64,000 nt of DNA from assembly GCF_016908325.1 (NCBI RefSeq), contig NZ_JAFBDR010000022.1:16302-80301 (forward strand), in the 5' to 3' direction. This document shows, piece after piece, positions 56,974 to 64,000 of the stretch. A program made the position numbers and the translations under genes. Position 1 is the stretch's first letter; each line of letters opens with the position of its first letter. Origin of the DNA: Aquibacillus albus. GTDB lineage: Bacteria > Bacillota > Bacilli > Bacillales > Amphibacillaceae. The notes beneath the pieces are model-generated. The model was not told the origin of the DNA and searched no databases. It was given only the letters and a program-made list of their open reading frames with translations.

Positions 56974-58737
56974 ATGAGAAGAACAAAAATTGTATGTACA
57001 ATAGGTCCTGCATCAGAATCGGTTGATAAATTAGTTCAGCTAATGGAAGCTGGAATGAACGTTGCGAGATTAAACTTTTCTCATGGTGATTTTGAAGAGC
57101 ATGGGCAGAGAATCACTAATATTCGAGAAGCTTCAAAAATTACGGGGAAAACGGTTGGCATCCTGTTGGATACGAAAGGACCTGAAATAAGAACTGGAGT
57201 TTTAAAAGACGGACAAGCGAATTTAAACAAAGGAGATATCGTTTATGTATCGATGGATGATTCGATAGAAGGTACATCAGAACGAATTTCTGTCACCTAT
57301 AATCAATTGATTAACGATGTACATGTTGGATCAAAGATACTATTAGATGATGGTTTGATTGAATTAGAAGTTACTGATATTTTAAAAGATAAAAATGAAC
57401 TTAAAACACGTGCATTGAATTCAGGATTATTAAAAAATAAAAAAGGTGTAAATGTACCTAATGTAAGTGTTAACTTACCTGGAATTACTGAAAAGGATGC
57501 AGCAGATATTAAATTTGGGATTGAACAGGATGTAGATTTTATTGCAGCTTCCTTTGTAAGAAGATCCTCAGATGTATTGGAAATTCGTGAATTATTGGAA
57601 GAACACAATGCAACACATATTAACATCATTCCAAAGATTGAAAACCAAGAGGGTGTAGACAATCTTGAATCGATTCTTCAAGTTAGTGATGGTTTAATGG
57701 TTGCTAGAGGTGACCTAGGAGTAGAAATTCCTCCTGAAGAGGTTCCGTTAGTCCAAAAAGACATGATTCGCAAATGTAATACAGCTGGTAAACCAGTAAT
57801 TACAGCGACACAAATGCTAGACTCTATGCAAAGAAATCCAAGACCTACTAGAGCGGAAGCGTCTGACGTGGCAAATGCTATTTTTGATGGTTCAGATGCA
57901 ATTATGCTTTCAGGTGAAACTGCAGCTGGAGACTATCCTGTAGAGGCAGTACAAACAATGAGTAATATTGCTACAAAGGCTGAAACTGCAATTGACCATA
58001 AAGCAATATTAGATATCCGTTCCAAAGCCATTGATATGACAATTACGGACGCTATTAGTCAATCAGTGAACCATACTGCATTAAATTTAGATGTAGATAC
58101 AATTCTTATCCCTACAGTTAGTGGTTTTACGGGACGTATGATTTCTAAGTACCGTCCAAAAGCTCCGATTGTTGCTGTTACATTCGATGAAAGAGTATGT
58201 CGTAGGTTATCCCTCGTGTGGGGAGTGGAAGCGTTGTTAGGTGAATTGGCTGGTTCCACGGATGACGTATTAGATGTAGCGATAGAGCGTGGGTTGGCTG
58301 ATAATTATTTCAAACGTGGAGATCGTGTTGTCATCACTGCGGGTGTACCTGTTGGAGAAAGTGGAACAACGAATTTAATGAAAGTGCATGTAATTGGTGA
58401 TGTACTTGCAAAAGGTCAAGGTGTAGGTAAAGGAAGTTCATATGGAAGAGCAGTTGTAGCGAGAAATACAGAAGAAGCTATTAACAAAATTCAACAAGAT
58501 GATATTCTGGTTACGTATGGTACGGATAAAGAAATGATGCCTGCAATCGAAAAAGCAAGTGGTATCGTTACTGAAGAAGGTGGACTTACTTCACATGCAG
58601 CAGTAGTTGGCTTAAGCTTAGGTATCCCAGTTATTGTTGGAGTAGAGAATGCTGTAGATTTAATCGAAGGAAGCAAAGATATAACGATAGATGCAAGCAA
58701 AGGTGACATTTACTCTGGACATGCAGGTGTGTTATAA
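56974..58737 (+). CDS. pyk: Pyruvate kinase with C-terminal PEP-utilizer domain
   Basis: The enzyme makes ATP and pyruvate from PEP. It has 587 residues: the barrel domain with [12 protein letters not shown] and [12 protein letters not shown] at the start, [30 protein letters not shown] and the signature [10 protein letters not shown]. The allosteric C domain follows. An extra C-terminal PEP-utilizing mobile domain (about 510-585, [21 protein letters not shown]) is typical of Bacillus and Geobacillus. ATG 56974 behind aaggagg is the start; the opening 33 bases upstream includes the ribosome site. It is the second gene after pfkA, then a strong terminator. Confidence 0.97.
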   Translation: MRRTKIVCTIGPASESVDKLVQLMEAGMNVARLNFSHGDFEEHGQRITNIREASKITGKTVGILLDTKGPEIRTGVLKDGQANLNKGDIVYVSMDDSIEGTSERISVTYNQLINDVHVGSKILLDDGLIELEVTDILKDKNELKTRALNSGLLKNKKGVNVPNVSVNLPGITEKDAADIKFGIEQDVDFIAASFVRRSSDVLEIRELLEEHNATHINIIPKIENQEGVDNLESILQVSDGLMVARGDLGVEIPPEEVPLVQKDMIRKCNTAGKPVITATQMLDSMQRNPRPTRAEASDVANAIFDGSDAIMLSGETAAGDYPVEAVQTMSNIATKAETAIDHKAILDIRSKAIDMTITDAISQSVNHTALNLDVDTILIPTVSGFTGRMISKYRPKAPIVAVTFDERVCRRLSLVWGVEALLGELAGSTDDVLDVAIERGLADNYFKRGDRVVITAGVPVGESGTTNLMKVHVIGDVLAKGQGVGKGSSYGRAVVARNTEEAINKIQQDDILVTYGTDKEMMPAIEKASGIVTEEGGLTSHAAVVGLSLGIPVIVGVENAVDLIEGSKDITIDASKGDIYSGHAGVL

Positions 58738-58759
58738 ATAATAAAACGCTAGGTGAAAG

Positions 58760-58816
58760 GGTCCCAACCTCCCATGTACTGACTATCAATATATACAAGG
58801 GGGTTGGGGCTTTTTC
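58760..58816 (+). terminator. Terminator after pyk
   Basis: GC-rich arms gtcccaacctccc and gggggttggggc pair with G-U pairs, then ttttt. Confidence 0.85.
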
Positions 58817-58827
58817 TTTAACAATTG

Positions 58828-58858
58828 GCTGTGTTAAAGTTCGGTGTTGATTTTTGAC
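58828..58858 (+). repeat. Dispersed repeat, copy 2
   Basis: Begins GCTGTGTTAAAGTTCG and continues GTGTTGATTTTTGAC. It is nearly identical to 36149-36180 and likewise sits between a terminator and the next gene. Confidence 0.75.
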
Positions 58859-58898
58859 GACTACTATCGGAATTTTCAAAGAGAAGGGGTGAATGGAA

Positions 58899-59300
58899 GT
58901 GTTTCGTTGGATCTTATTATTTGTATTAGTAGTACCTGCATTAGAAATCGGTATATTTATATGGGCAGGAGGCAAGGTCGGTCCATGGTGGGTGATATTC
59001 CTAATTATTTTAACGGGAGTAGTAGGAGCTTGGTTAGCTAGAAAGCAAGGCATGGAAACGTTATTTAAGGCAAGGCAATCTATTGCTACTGGTCAGCTTC
59101 CTCACACTGAAATTTTCGATGGAGTTTGTATATTAGTAGGTGCTGCATTTTTATTAACTCCTGGTTTTATTACGGATGCGATAGGCTTTTGTTTGTTACT
59201 ACCTTCAACAAGGAGACCAATTAAACGATGGATGCAAAAGACTTTGAAAATTATGATGGATAAAGGAACGGTTACCATCATTAATCATAGGCGTAGATAG
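58899..59300 (+). CDS. fxsA: FxsA family membrane protein
   Basis: The protein has 133 residues with about three hydrophobic segments. WILLFVLVVPALEIGIFIWAG at the N-terminus, GPWWVIFLIILTGVVGAWLARKQG, and LVGAAFLLTPGFITDAIGFCLLLP are typical of FxsA (suppressor of F exclusion of phage T7 in E. coli; B. subtilis YtzA). The physiological role in Bacillus is unknown. GTG 58899 is nine bases after aggggtg and is preferred, though ATG 58893 is also possible. It is located after pyk as in B. subtilis. Confidence 0.9.
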   Translation: MFRWILLFVLVVPALEIGIFIWAGGKVGPWWVIFLIILTGVVGAWLARKQGMETLFKARQSIATGQLPHTEIFDGVCILVGAAFLLTPGFITDAIGFCLLLPSTRRPIKRWMQKTLKIMMDKGTVTIINHRRR

Positions 59301-59320
59301 TAGCCATTCCTTCCATATAG

Positions 59321-60445
59321 CTATTTTTCGCTATGGATGTCTCCTTTTATATAATTCCATATTTGTTTCAAAACGCCTGTCTGATAAAGTGTGTTTATTA
59401 CAACAAGAAAGACGGGTCCAATAATTAATCCTGCAAATCCCCAAAGCTGGAAACCTACAAATATTGCAACTAATGTAGCTAAAGGGTTCAATCCTATGTT
59501 GGATGATAGTACTTTTGGCTCCATCATTTGTCTTTGTACAACAATTGTAATATAGAGAATACTTAATCCGATTGTTAGAAAATAATTACCTTTAAAAAAC
59601 ATATATAATATCCAAGGAATAAACACTATGCCTGTTCCGAGATAAGGTAGTAAATCGATCGCTCCAGTAATCACAGCAATGGTAATTGCATGATCAACTT
59701 TTAAAATAATTAATCCTATAAAGACTATGACTGCTGTAATCATGATTAGCGTAAGCTGCGCTTTTATGAACCCTAAGAAAGCCCTTTTTAAACCTTTCCC
59801 AACATTATGACTGGAATCAATGAAAGATTGTGGTACCGTTTTTCGTAACCAATCCATTAGCTTGTACCAATCTTTACTAATAAAAAATGTTCCTAATAGT
59901 GAAAAAATAAAAACCGTCATATAACTTGGTAAACTAGCTAATGTACGTGGAATGACCTGCAACATAGACTGAATGATTGTTCCACCATTTGCAGCAATAT
60001 TATTACCCAATCTTTGGATATGGTCCATAATCATATTTTGCTGAGACTCTTCAAGCATGCTAACCATTGAAATAATCCTTTGGTAGATTGGGATTAGTTT
60101 GTCCGTAATCATCTCTTGAAACATAACAACAAATGCTTGAAAATGTTTTGGAAGGTGTTCTGCGAGGTAAGTAGAACCATTGATAAGCTCCACTACAAGT
60201 AATGCTAATATACCAGTAATGATTACGAGAATACTTGTAATAGAGATAATTACAGCAAATGGCCTAGAAAGTTTACCTTTTGTTTCTAAGAAATTTACAA
60301 TTGGATTTATTAATATAGCGAGAATCAATGCGATAATGAAAGGATACGTATATTTTGCGACGATAAACAGAAAAATAATAGAAACCATTGTAATGAAAAC
60401 GACGATTAGAAAGCGAATAAATCGATATAAGTTGGTAAGATTCAA
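59321..60445 (-). CDS. ytvI: YtvI, AI-2E family (PerM) membrane transporter
   Basis: The protein has 374 residues with about eight membrane helices: an N-terminal pair, a central soluble helical region (about 95-150) and a C-terminal group with DLLPYLGTGIVFIPWILYMF and GFQLWGFAGLIIGPVFLVVI. These are AI-2E/PerM family features. The substrate is unknown; some relatives are Na+/H+ antiporters. The start is TTG 60445, about seven bases after ggaggg. It is convergent with fxsA and divergent from ytwI. Confidence 0.92.
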   Translation of the reverse strand: MNLTNLYRFIRFLIVVFITMVSIIFLFIVAKYTYPFIIALILAILINPIVNFLETKGKLSRPFAVIISITSILVIITGILALLVVELINGSTYLAEHLPKHFQAFVVMFQEMITDKLIPIYQRIISMVSMLEESQQNMIMDHIQRLGNNIAANGGTIIQSMLQVIPRTLASLPSYMTVFIFSLLGTFFISKDWYKLMDWLRKTVPQSFIDSSHNVGKGLKRAFLGFIKAQLTLIMITAVIVFIGLIILKVDHAITIAVITGAIDLLPYLGTGIVFIPWILYMFFKGNYFLTIGLSILYITIVVQRQMMEPKVLSSNIGLNPLATLVAIFVGFQLWGFAGLIIGPVFLVVINTLYQTGVLKQIWNYIKGDIHSEK

Positions 60446-60646
60446 TAGAATCCCTCCTTATTTTCTCCAGAAAAATTGTGATACCAGACAATGGATCATA
60501 ACAATATTTGGTTTACGATAAATGACGACTCGATGAAGTTTTCTAATCAGTTTCAGTACTACTCTAATAAGATATTTTTATTTTTGAAATAATATGTGAT
60601 AGTATTAAAAATGGTTTGATATGTGGTAAGATGATGGAGGAGTACT

Positions 60647-61117
60647 ATGTTTAACCAGTCAACCTTGTTTTTGATTCTTTTATTTGCTCTTGGTTACATA
60701 GGGAAGAATCAATCGATTATGATAGCTGTCTATGTATTGATTGGGCTACAGCTCTTTAAATTAGATGGGAAATTATTTCCTATTATTGAGGAGAAAGGTA
60801 TTGGTTGGGGCGTAACAATTATTACAATAGCGGTATTGGTTCCGATAGCGACTGGAGAAATTGGATTTAAGGATTTGCTGCAAAGCATAAAATCCTACTA
60901 TGCTTGGATTGCTCTAGCTGCTGGAGTTTTCGTGGCTTTGATAGCTAAAAGTGGCTTAACGCTTCTGGCTGACGATCCACATCTTACTACAGCATTAGTT
61001 ATGGGAACTATCATGGCAGTGGTTTTTTTTCAAGGTGTTGCAGTTGGCCCATTAATTGGAGCTGGTATTGCATATTTAATCATGAGAGCGGTTGATTTTT
61101 TTATTCGTTATAATTGA
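60647..61117 (+). CDS. ytwI: YtwI, DUF441 integral membrane protein
   Basis: The protein has 156 residues with four to five predicted helices. FLILLFALGYIGKNQSIMIAV, GWGVTIITIAVLVPIATGEIGF, GLTLLADDPHLTTALVMGTI and AVGPLIGAGIAYL are the conserved DUF441 blocks. The function is unknown. The atggagga ribosome site lies close to ATG 60647. It lies between ytvI and citZ as in B. subtilis. Confidence 0.92.
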   Translation: MFNQSTLFLILLFALGYIGKNQSIMIAVYVLIGLQLFKLDGKLFPIIEEKGIGWGVTIITIAVLVPIATGEIGFKDLLQSIKSYYAWIALAAGVFVALIAKSGLTLLADDPHLTTALVMGTIMAVVFFQGVAVGPLIGAGIAYLIMRAVDFFIRYN

Positions 61118-61200
61118 CAGGTAAGCTTGAAGTTTATTCATTTGATTTAATAGTTATTCCTAAATTTCTTCGGATATATAAAAAAATTAATCGGTTTCAT

Positions 61201-61229
61201 TTCACAAACAATTCTAAATTGTTTATAAT
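61201..61229 (+). promoter_or_regulatory. citZ promoter with a 19-bp palindrome filling its spacer
   Basis: TTCACA (61201-61206), exactly 17 bases, then TATAAT (61224-61229). The spacer is a perfect dyad: AAACAATT, CTA, AATTGTTT (61206-61224). A protein bound here would block RNA polymerase, so this looks like a repressor operator. Downstream in the leader a weak hairpin (aagcata/tatgctt, 61249-61278) is followed by TT. Confidence 0.75.
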
Positions 61230-61364
61230 TAAGGTTGGGGATGATTAGAAGCATATTTTGTCGAATAGCTTTATGCTTTTGACCTATAAAGCTCTGCTAG
61301 GTAATAATGTTACTGTTTACATTAAAGAGCAAGCTACTATGATAAAGAAAAGGAGAGGGATGCA

Positions 61365-62480
61365 ATGTCAACCACTAAAGGACTAGAAGGGGTTATTGCA
61401 ACAGAGTCATCAATTAGTTCTATTATCGATGATCAATTGACATATGTCGGTTATGGTATTGATGAACTCACAGAAAATTCTAGTTTTGAAGAAGTTGTTT
61501 TTTTATTATGGAATAAAAGACTTCCTAACAAAGATGAATTAAATAGTTTTACGAACGAGTTAGTTTCTAATATGGAAATTCCATCCGAAATCATCGATCA
61601 TTTGAAATCGTATGATTTAACAACTGTTCATCCAATGGCAGCATTGCGAACAGCAGTTTCATTGCTCGGTCTTTTTGATTCTGAAGCTGATGAAATGAAT
61701 GAAAGTGCGAATGTTAGAAAAGCCGTTCGTTTGCAAGCAAAAATAGCTACTGTTGTGACGGCATTCGCACGTTTACGTGATGGTAAAGAACCTGTATCTC
61801 CAAAAAATGACTTAAGCTATGCAGCGAATTTCTTATATATGCTGAACGGGAAAGATCCTGAAGATATTGAGGTAGAAGCAATTAACAAAGCATTGATTCT
61901 GCATGCAGACCATGAGTTAAATGCATCAACATTTACTGCTCGTGTTTGTGTAGCGACGTTATCAGACGTGTATTCAGGAATTACTGCAGCTATTGGCGCG
62001 CTAAAAGGTCCTTTACATGGAGGCGCAAATGAACGTGTAATGAAAATGCTAAGTGAAATTGGAGAAGTCGAAAACGCATTACCGTATATTAAAGAAAAGT
62101 TGGAGAATAAGGAAAAGATTATGGGAATGGGTCATCGGGTATATCGTAATGGAGACCCACGTGCAAAACATTTAAAAAAGATGTCAAAAGAATTAACAAA
62201 TTTAACAGGTCAATCGAAATGGTATGAAATGTCAGTACAAATTGAAGATTACATCAAATCTGAAAAGGGTTTACCAGCAAATGTGGATTTCTATTCCGCA
62301 TCAGTTTACCATAGTTTAGGGATTGATCACGATTTATTCACTCCAATTTTTGCAATTAGCCGATTCTCAGGTTGGCTTGCGCATATTCTTGAACAATATG
62401 AAAATAATCGTTTGATTCGTCCTCGTGCAAGTTATGTAGGACCATCACATCAAAAGTACGTACCATTAGAAAAAAGATAG
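61365..62480 (+). CDS. citZ: Citrate synthase II
   Basis: The main TCA citrate synthase condenses acetyl-CoA and oxaloacetate. It has 371 residues. TKGLEGVIATESSISSIID opens the protein. Catalytic blocks are LHADHELNASTF (His), KGPLHGGANERV (His), MGMGHRVYRNGDPRA and VDFYSASVYHSLG (Asp). The length and N-terminus match B. subtilis CitZ. Start ATG 61365 behind aggagaggg. It is transcribed with icd (82-base gap). The promoter carries a palindromic operator candidate, consistent with catabolite control of TCA entry. Confidence 0.97.
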   Translation: MSTTKGLEGVIATESSISSIIDDQLTYVGYGIDELTENSSFEEVVFLLWNKRLPNKDELNSFTNELVSNMEIPSEIIDHLKSYDLTTVHPMAALRTAVSLLGLFDSEADEMNESANVRKAVRLQAKIATVVTAFARLRDGKEPVSPKNDLSYAANFLYMLNGKDPEDIEVEAINKALILHADHELNASTFTARVCVATLSDVYSGITAAIGALKGPLHGGANERVMKMLSEIGEVENALPYIKEKLENKEKIMGMGHRVYRNGDPRAKHLKKMSKELTNLTGQSKWYEMSVQIEDYIKSEKGLPANVDFYSASVYHSLGIDHDLFTPIFAISRFSGWLAHILEQYENNRLIRPRASYVGPSHQKYVPLEKR

Positions 62481-62562
62481 TAATGGACTGACCAATGTTA
62501 TGATAGACAAGTGGTTATTCATGATAAAATATTAACGATAAAGAATAGGGAGGATTATGTCT

Positions 62563-63834
62563 ATGGCACAAGGAGAAAAAATTACAGTAAATAATGGGGA
62601 ACTTAATGTACCTAACAAACCAGTAATTCCTTTTATTGAAGGGGATGGAACCGGTCCAGACATTTGGGCTGCAGCAAGCAGAGTGTTAGAAGCCGCTGTA
62701 GAGAAAGCGTACAAAGGTGAAAAAGCGATTGAATGGAAAGAAGTTTACGCTGGTCAAAAGGCCTTTGATAAAACTGGCGAGTGGCTTCCTGCTGAAACTT
62801 TAGACACGATTCGTGACTATAAAATTGCGATTAAGGGTCCATTAACGACTCCGATTGGTGGAGGAATTCGTTCTTTAAATGTTGCACTACGACAAGAGCT
62901 AGATTTATTTACTTGTTTACGTCCTGTTCGCTATTTTAATGGTGTACCATCACCTGTTAAACGTCCAGAAGATACCGACATGGTGATTTTCCGTGAAAAC
63001 ACTGAGGATATCTACGCTGGTATTGAATGGCAAGAAGGTTCTGCAGAAGTTAAAAAAGTGATTGATTTCTTACAAAATGAAATGGGAGTAACAAATATCC
63101 GCTTCCCTGAAACATCAGGAATTGGTGTGAAGCCAGTGTCAGCAGAAGGAACAAAACGTCTTGTACGCTCTGCAATTGATTATGCAATTAATGAAGGTCG
63201 TAAGAGTGTAACGCTTGTACATAAAGGTAACATTATGAAGTTTACCGAAGGTTCATTCAAAAATTGGGGCTATGAACTTGCTGAAGAAGAGTACGGGGAT
63301 AAAGTATTTACTTGGGCAGAGTATGATAAAATTGTTGAAGAAAAAGGCAGAGACGCTGCAGATGCAGCTCAAAGCGAAGCAGAGCAAGCAGGGAAAATTA
63401 TCGTTAAAGATGCCATTGCAGATATTTTCTTACAGCAAATTTTAACTCGACCTCGTGAATTTGATGTAGTTGCTACAATGAACTTGAATGGTGATTATGT
63501 TTCTGATGCTTTAGCTGCTCAAGTTGGTGGTATCGGTATTGCTCCTGGTGCAAATATCAACTATGAATCTGGACATGCAATCTTTGAAGCAACTCACGGT
63601 ACTGCGCCAAAATATGCAGGTTTGGACAAAGTAAACCCATCTTCTGTTATTCTTTCTGGAGTGCTGATGCTTGAACATCTTGGCTGGAGAGAAGCAGCGG
63701 AACTTGTTTTGAAGTCAATGGACCAAACGATTGCATCTAAAGTAGTTACGTATGATTTTGCTCGTTTGATGGATGGTGCTACAGAAGTAAAAACATCTGA
63801 ATTTGGCGATGAATTAATTAAGAACATGGACTAA
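62563..63834 (+). CDS. icd: NADP-dependent isocitrate dehydrogenase
   Basis: The enzyme oxidises isocitrate to 2-oxoglutarate with NADP. It has 423 residues, identical in length to B. subtilis Icd, with [20 protein letters not shown] at the start. [31 protein letters not shown] (substrate Ser), [35 protein letters not shown] [12 protein letters not shown] and [11 protein letters not shown] are all present. ATG 62563, nine bases after gggagg, is preferred to ATG 62557. It is the second gene of citZ-icd; mdh, next in B. subtilis, does not start in the following 165 bases. Confidence 0.97.
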   Translation: MAQGEKITVNNGELNVPNKPVIPFIEGDGTGPDIWAAASRVLEAAVEKAYKGEKAIEWKEVYAGQKAFDKTGEWLPAETLDTIRDYKIAIKGPLTTPIGGGIRSLNVALRQELDLFTCLRPVRYFNGVPSPVKRPEDTDMVIFRENTEDIYAGIEWQEGSAEVKKVIDFLQNEMGVTNIRFPETSGIGVKPVSAEGTKRLVRSAIDYAINEGRKSVTLVHKGNIMKFTEGSFKNWGYELAEEEYGDKVFTWAEYDKIVEEKGRDAADAAQSEAEQAGKIIVKDAIADIFLQQILTRPREFDVVATMNLNGDYVSDALAAQVGGIGIAPGANINYESGHAIFEATHGTAPKYAGLDKVNPSSVILSGVLMLEHLGWREAAELVLKSMDQTIASKVVTYDFARLMDGATEVKTSEFGDELIKNMD

Positions 63835-64000
63835 AAATACTTAACTAAATAGTTTAAAAAGAGGCTGTTGCCGAATAAAGTGGTCCCTATGTCAAGGACA
63901 CTTTTAAAAAAGGCCTTAAATTTTAATAATTAATAGCGTATTCTTCCGGTAAGGAGGAGATACGACATAAGAACCAGTAACTCTTCTGCCTCAGAAAGTT
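63835..64000. other. Right-edge sequence after icd: hairpin and possible mobile-element end
   Basis: aaagtg(g)tcc and ggacacttt (63879-63906) form a stem that could terminate icd. The strand-reversed form TGTCCTTGACATAGGGACCA resembles the end of some insertion sequences. On the minus strand a 25-codon frame is open to the edge, ending at 63923, with no recognisable family. No mdh start is visible. Confidence 0.35.

Overview
The window is a low-GC Bacillota chromosome segment from a spore-forming member of the Bacillaceae. Gene order closely follows the ytpQ-to-icd stretch of Bacillus subtilis, and I place it nearest Oceanobacillus/Virgibacillus-type genomes by overall feel only. Sporulation genes (an alpha/beta SASP, YtfJ, YtrH, YtrI), CcpA, EzrA, AcuABC and a tyrosine T-box support this. 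A MotP/MotS stator pair and a very acidic penicillin-binding-protein tail fit a halotolerant or alkaliphilic lifestyle, which is inference. No rRNA, tRNA, CRISPR or prophage genes were seen.

Layout. 1-6.5 kb: ytpQ (cut by the left edge), ytpR, the DNA translocase sftA, a short-type nicotinate phosphoribosyltransferase and murC. 6.7-11.9 kb: ytxGH behind a near-consensus sigma-B promoter, the chorismate mutase/DAHP synthase fusion, ccpA and motPS. 12-17.7 kb (minus strand): acuABC and a large class A PBP. 17.9-20.4 kb: tyrS with a Tyr T-box, and rpsD with a strong promoter and a probable S4 leader. 20.6-25.6 kb: dgcP, ytsP, refZ and ezrA. 25.7-35 kb: nifZ-thiI (tRNA thiolation), a SASP gene with a sigma-G-type promoter, a YtcJ amidohydrolase, NAD kinase, ytfIJ, ytxK and ackA with a CcpA site. 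35.2-39.4 kb: an EcsC protein, an SDR, ald and an M24 peptidase. 39.5-43.7 kb: a five-gene accessory cassette, DUF4178-PspA-DUF4247 lipoprotein-DUF350-membrane spermidine-synthase-like protein, behind a sigma-W-type promoter. 43.8-49.9 kb: ytkL, a repeat-rich intergenic region, ytoI, ytpI, nrnA and ytrHI. 50-63.8 kb: dnaE, accDA, pfkA-pyk, fxsA, ytvI, ytwI and citZ-icd.

Metabolically the window carries control points of carbon flow. CcpA is encoded together with targets or likely targets (ackA with a cre site, and citZ with a palindrome sitting exactly in its promoter spacer). Glycolysis (pfkA, pyk), overflow to acetate (ackA), acetyl-CoA carboxylase (accDA), TCA entry (citZ, icd) and acetyl-CoA synthetase control (acuABC, although acsA itself is not adjacent) are all here.

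The best candidate for an under-described system is the PspA/DUF4178/DUF4247/DUF350/SpeE-like cassette. It looks like an envelope-stress module linked to polyamine-type chemistry. Other unexplained structure: two inverted copies of a GC-rich hairpin element with different but self-complementary arms (44.76-45.30 kb), a perfect 23-bp palindrome upstream of ezrA, a roughly 31-nt dispersed repeat (36.15 and 58.83 kb), and a possible mobile-element end at the right edge. Several B. subtilis neighbours are missing at their expected places (ytxJ, acsA, tpx, a malic-enzyme gene, and apparently mdh). Many starts were moved downstream of the longest open frame because a Shine-Dalgarno sequence lies inside that frame.
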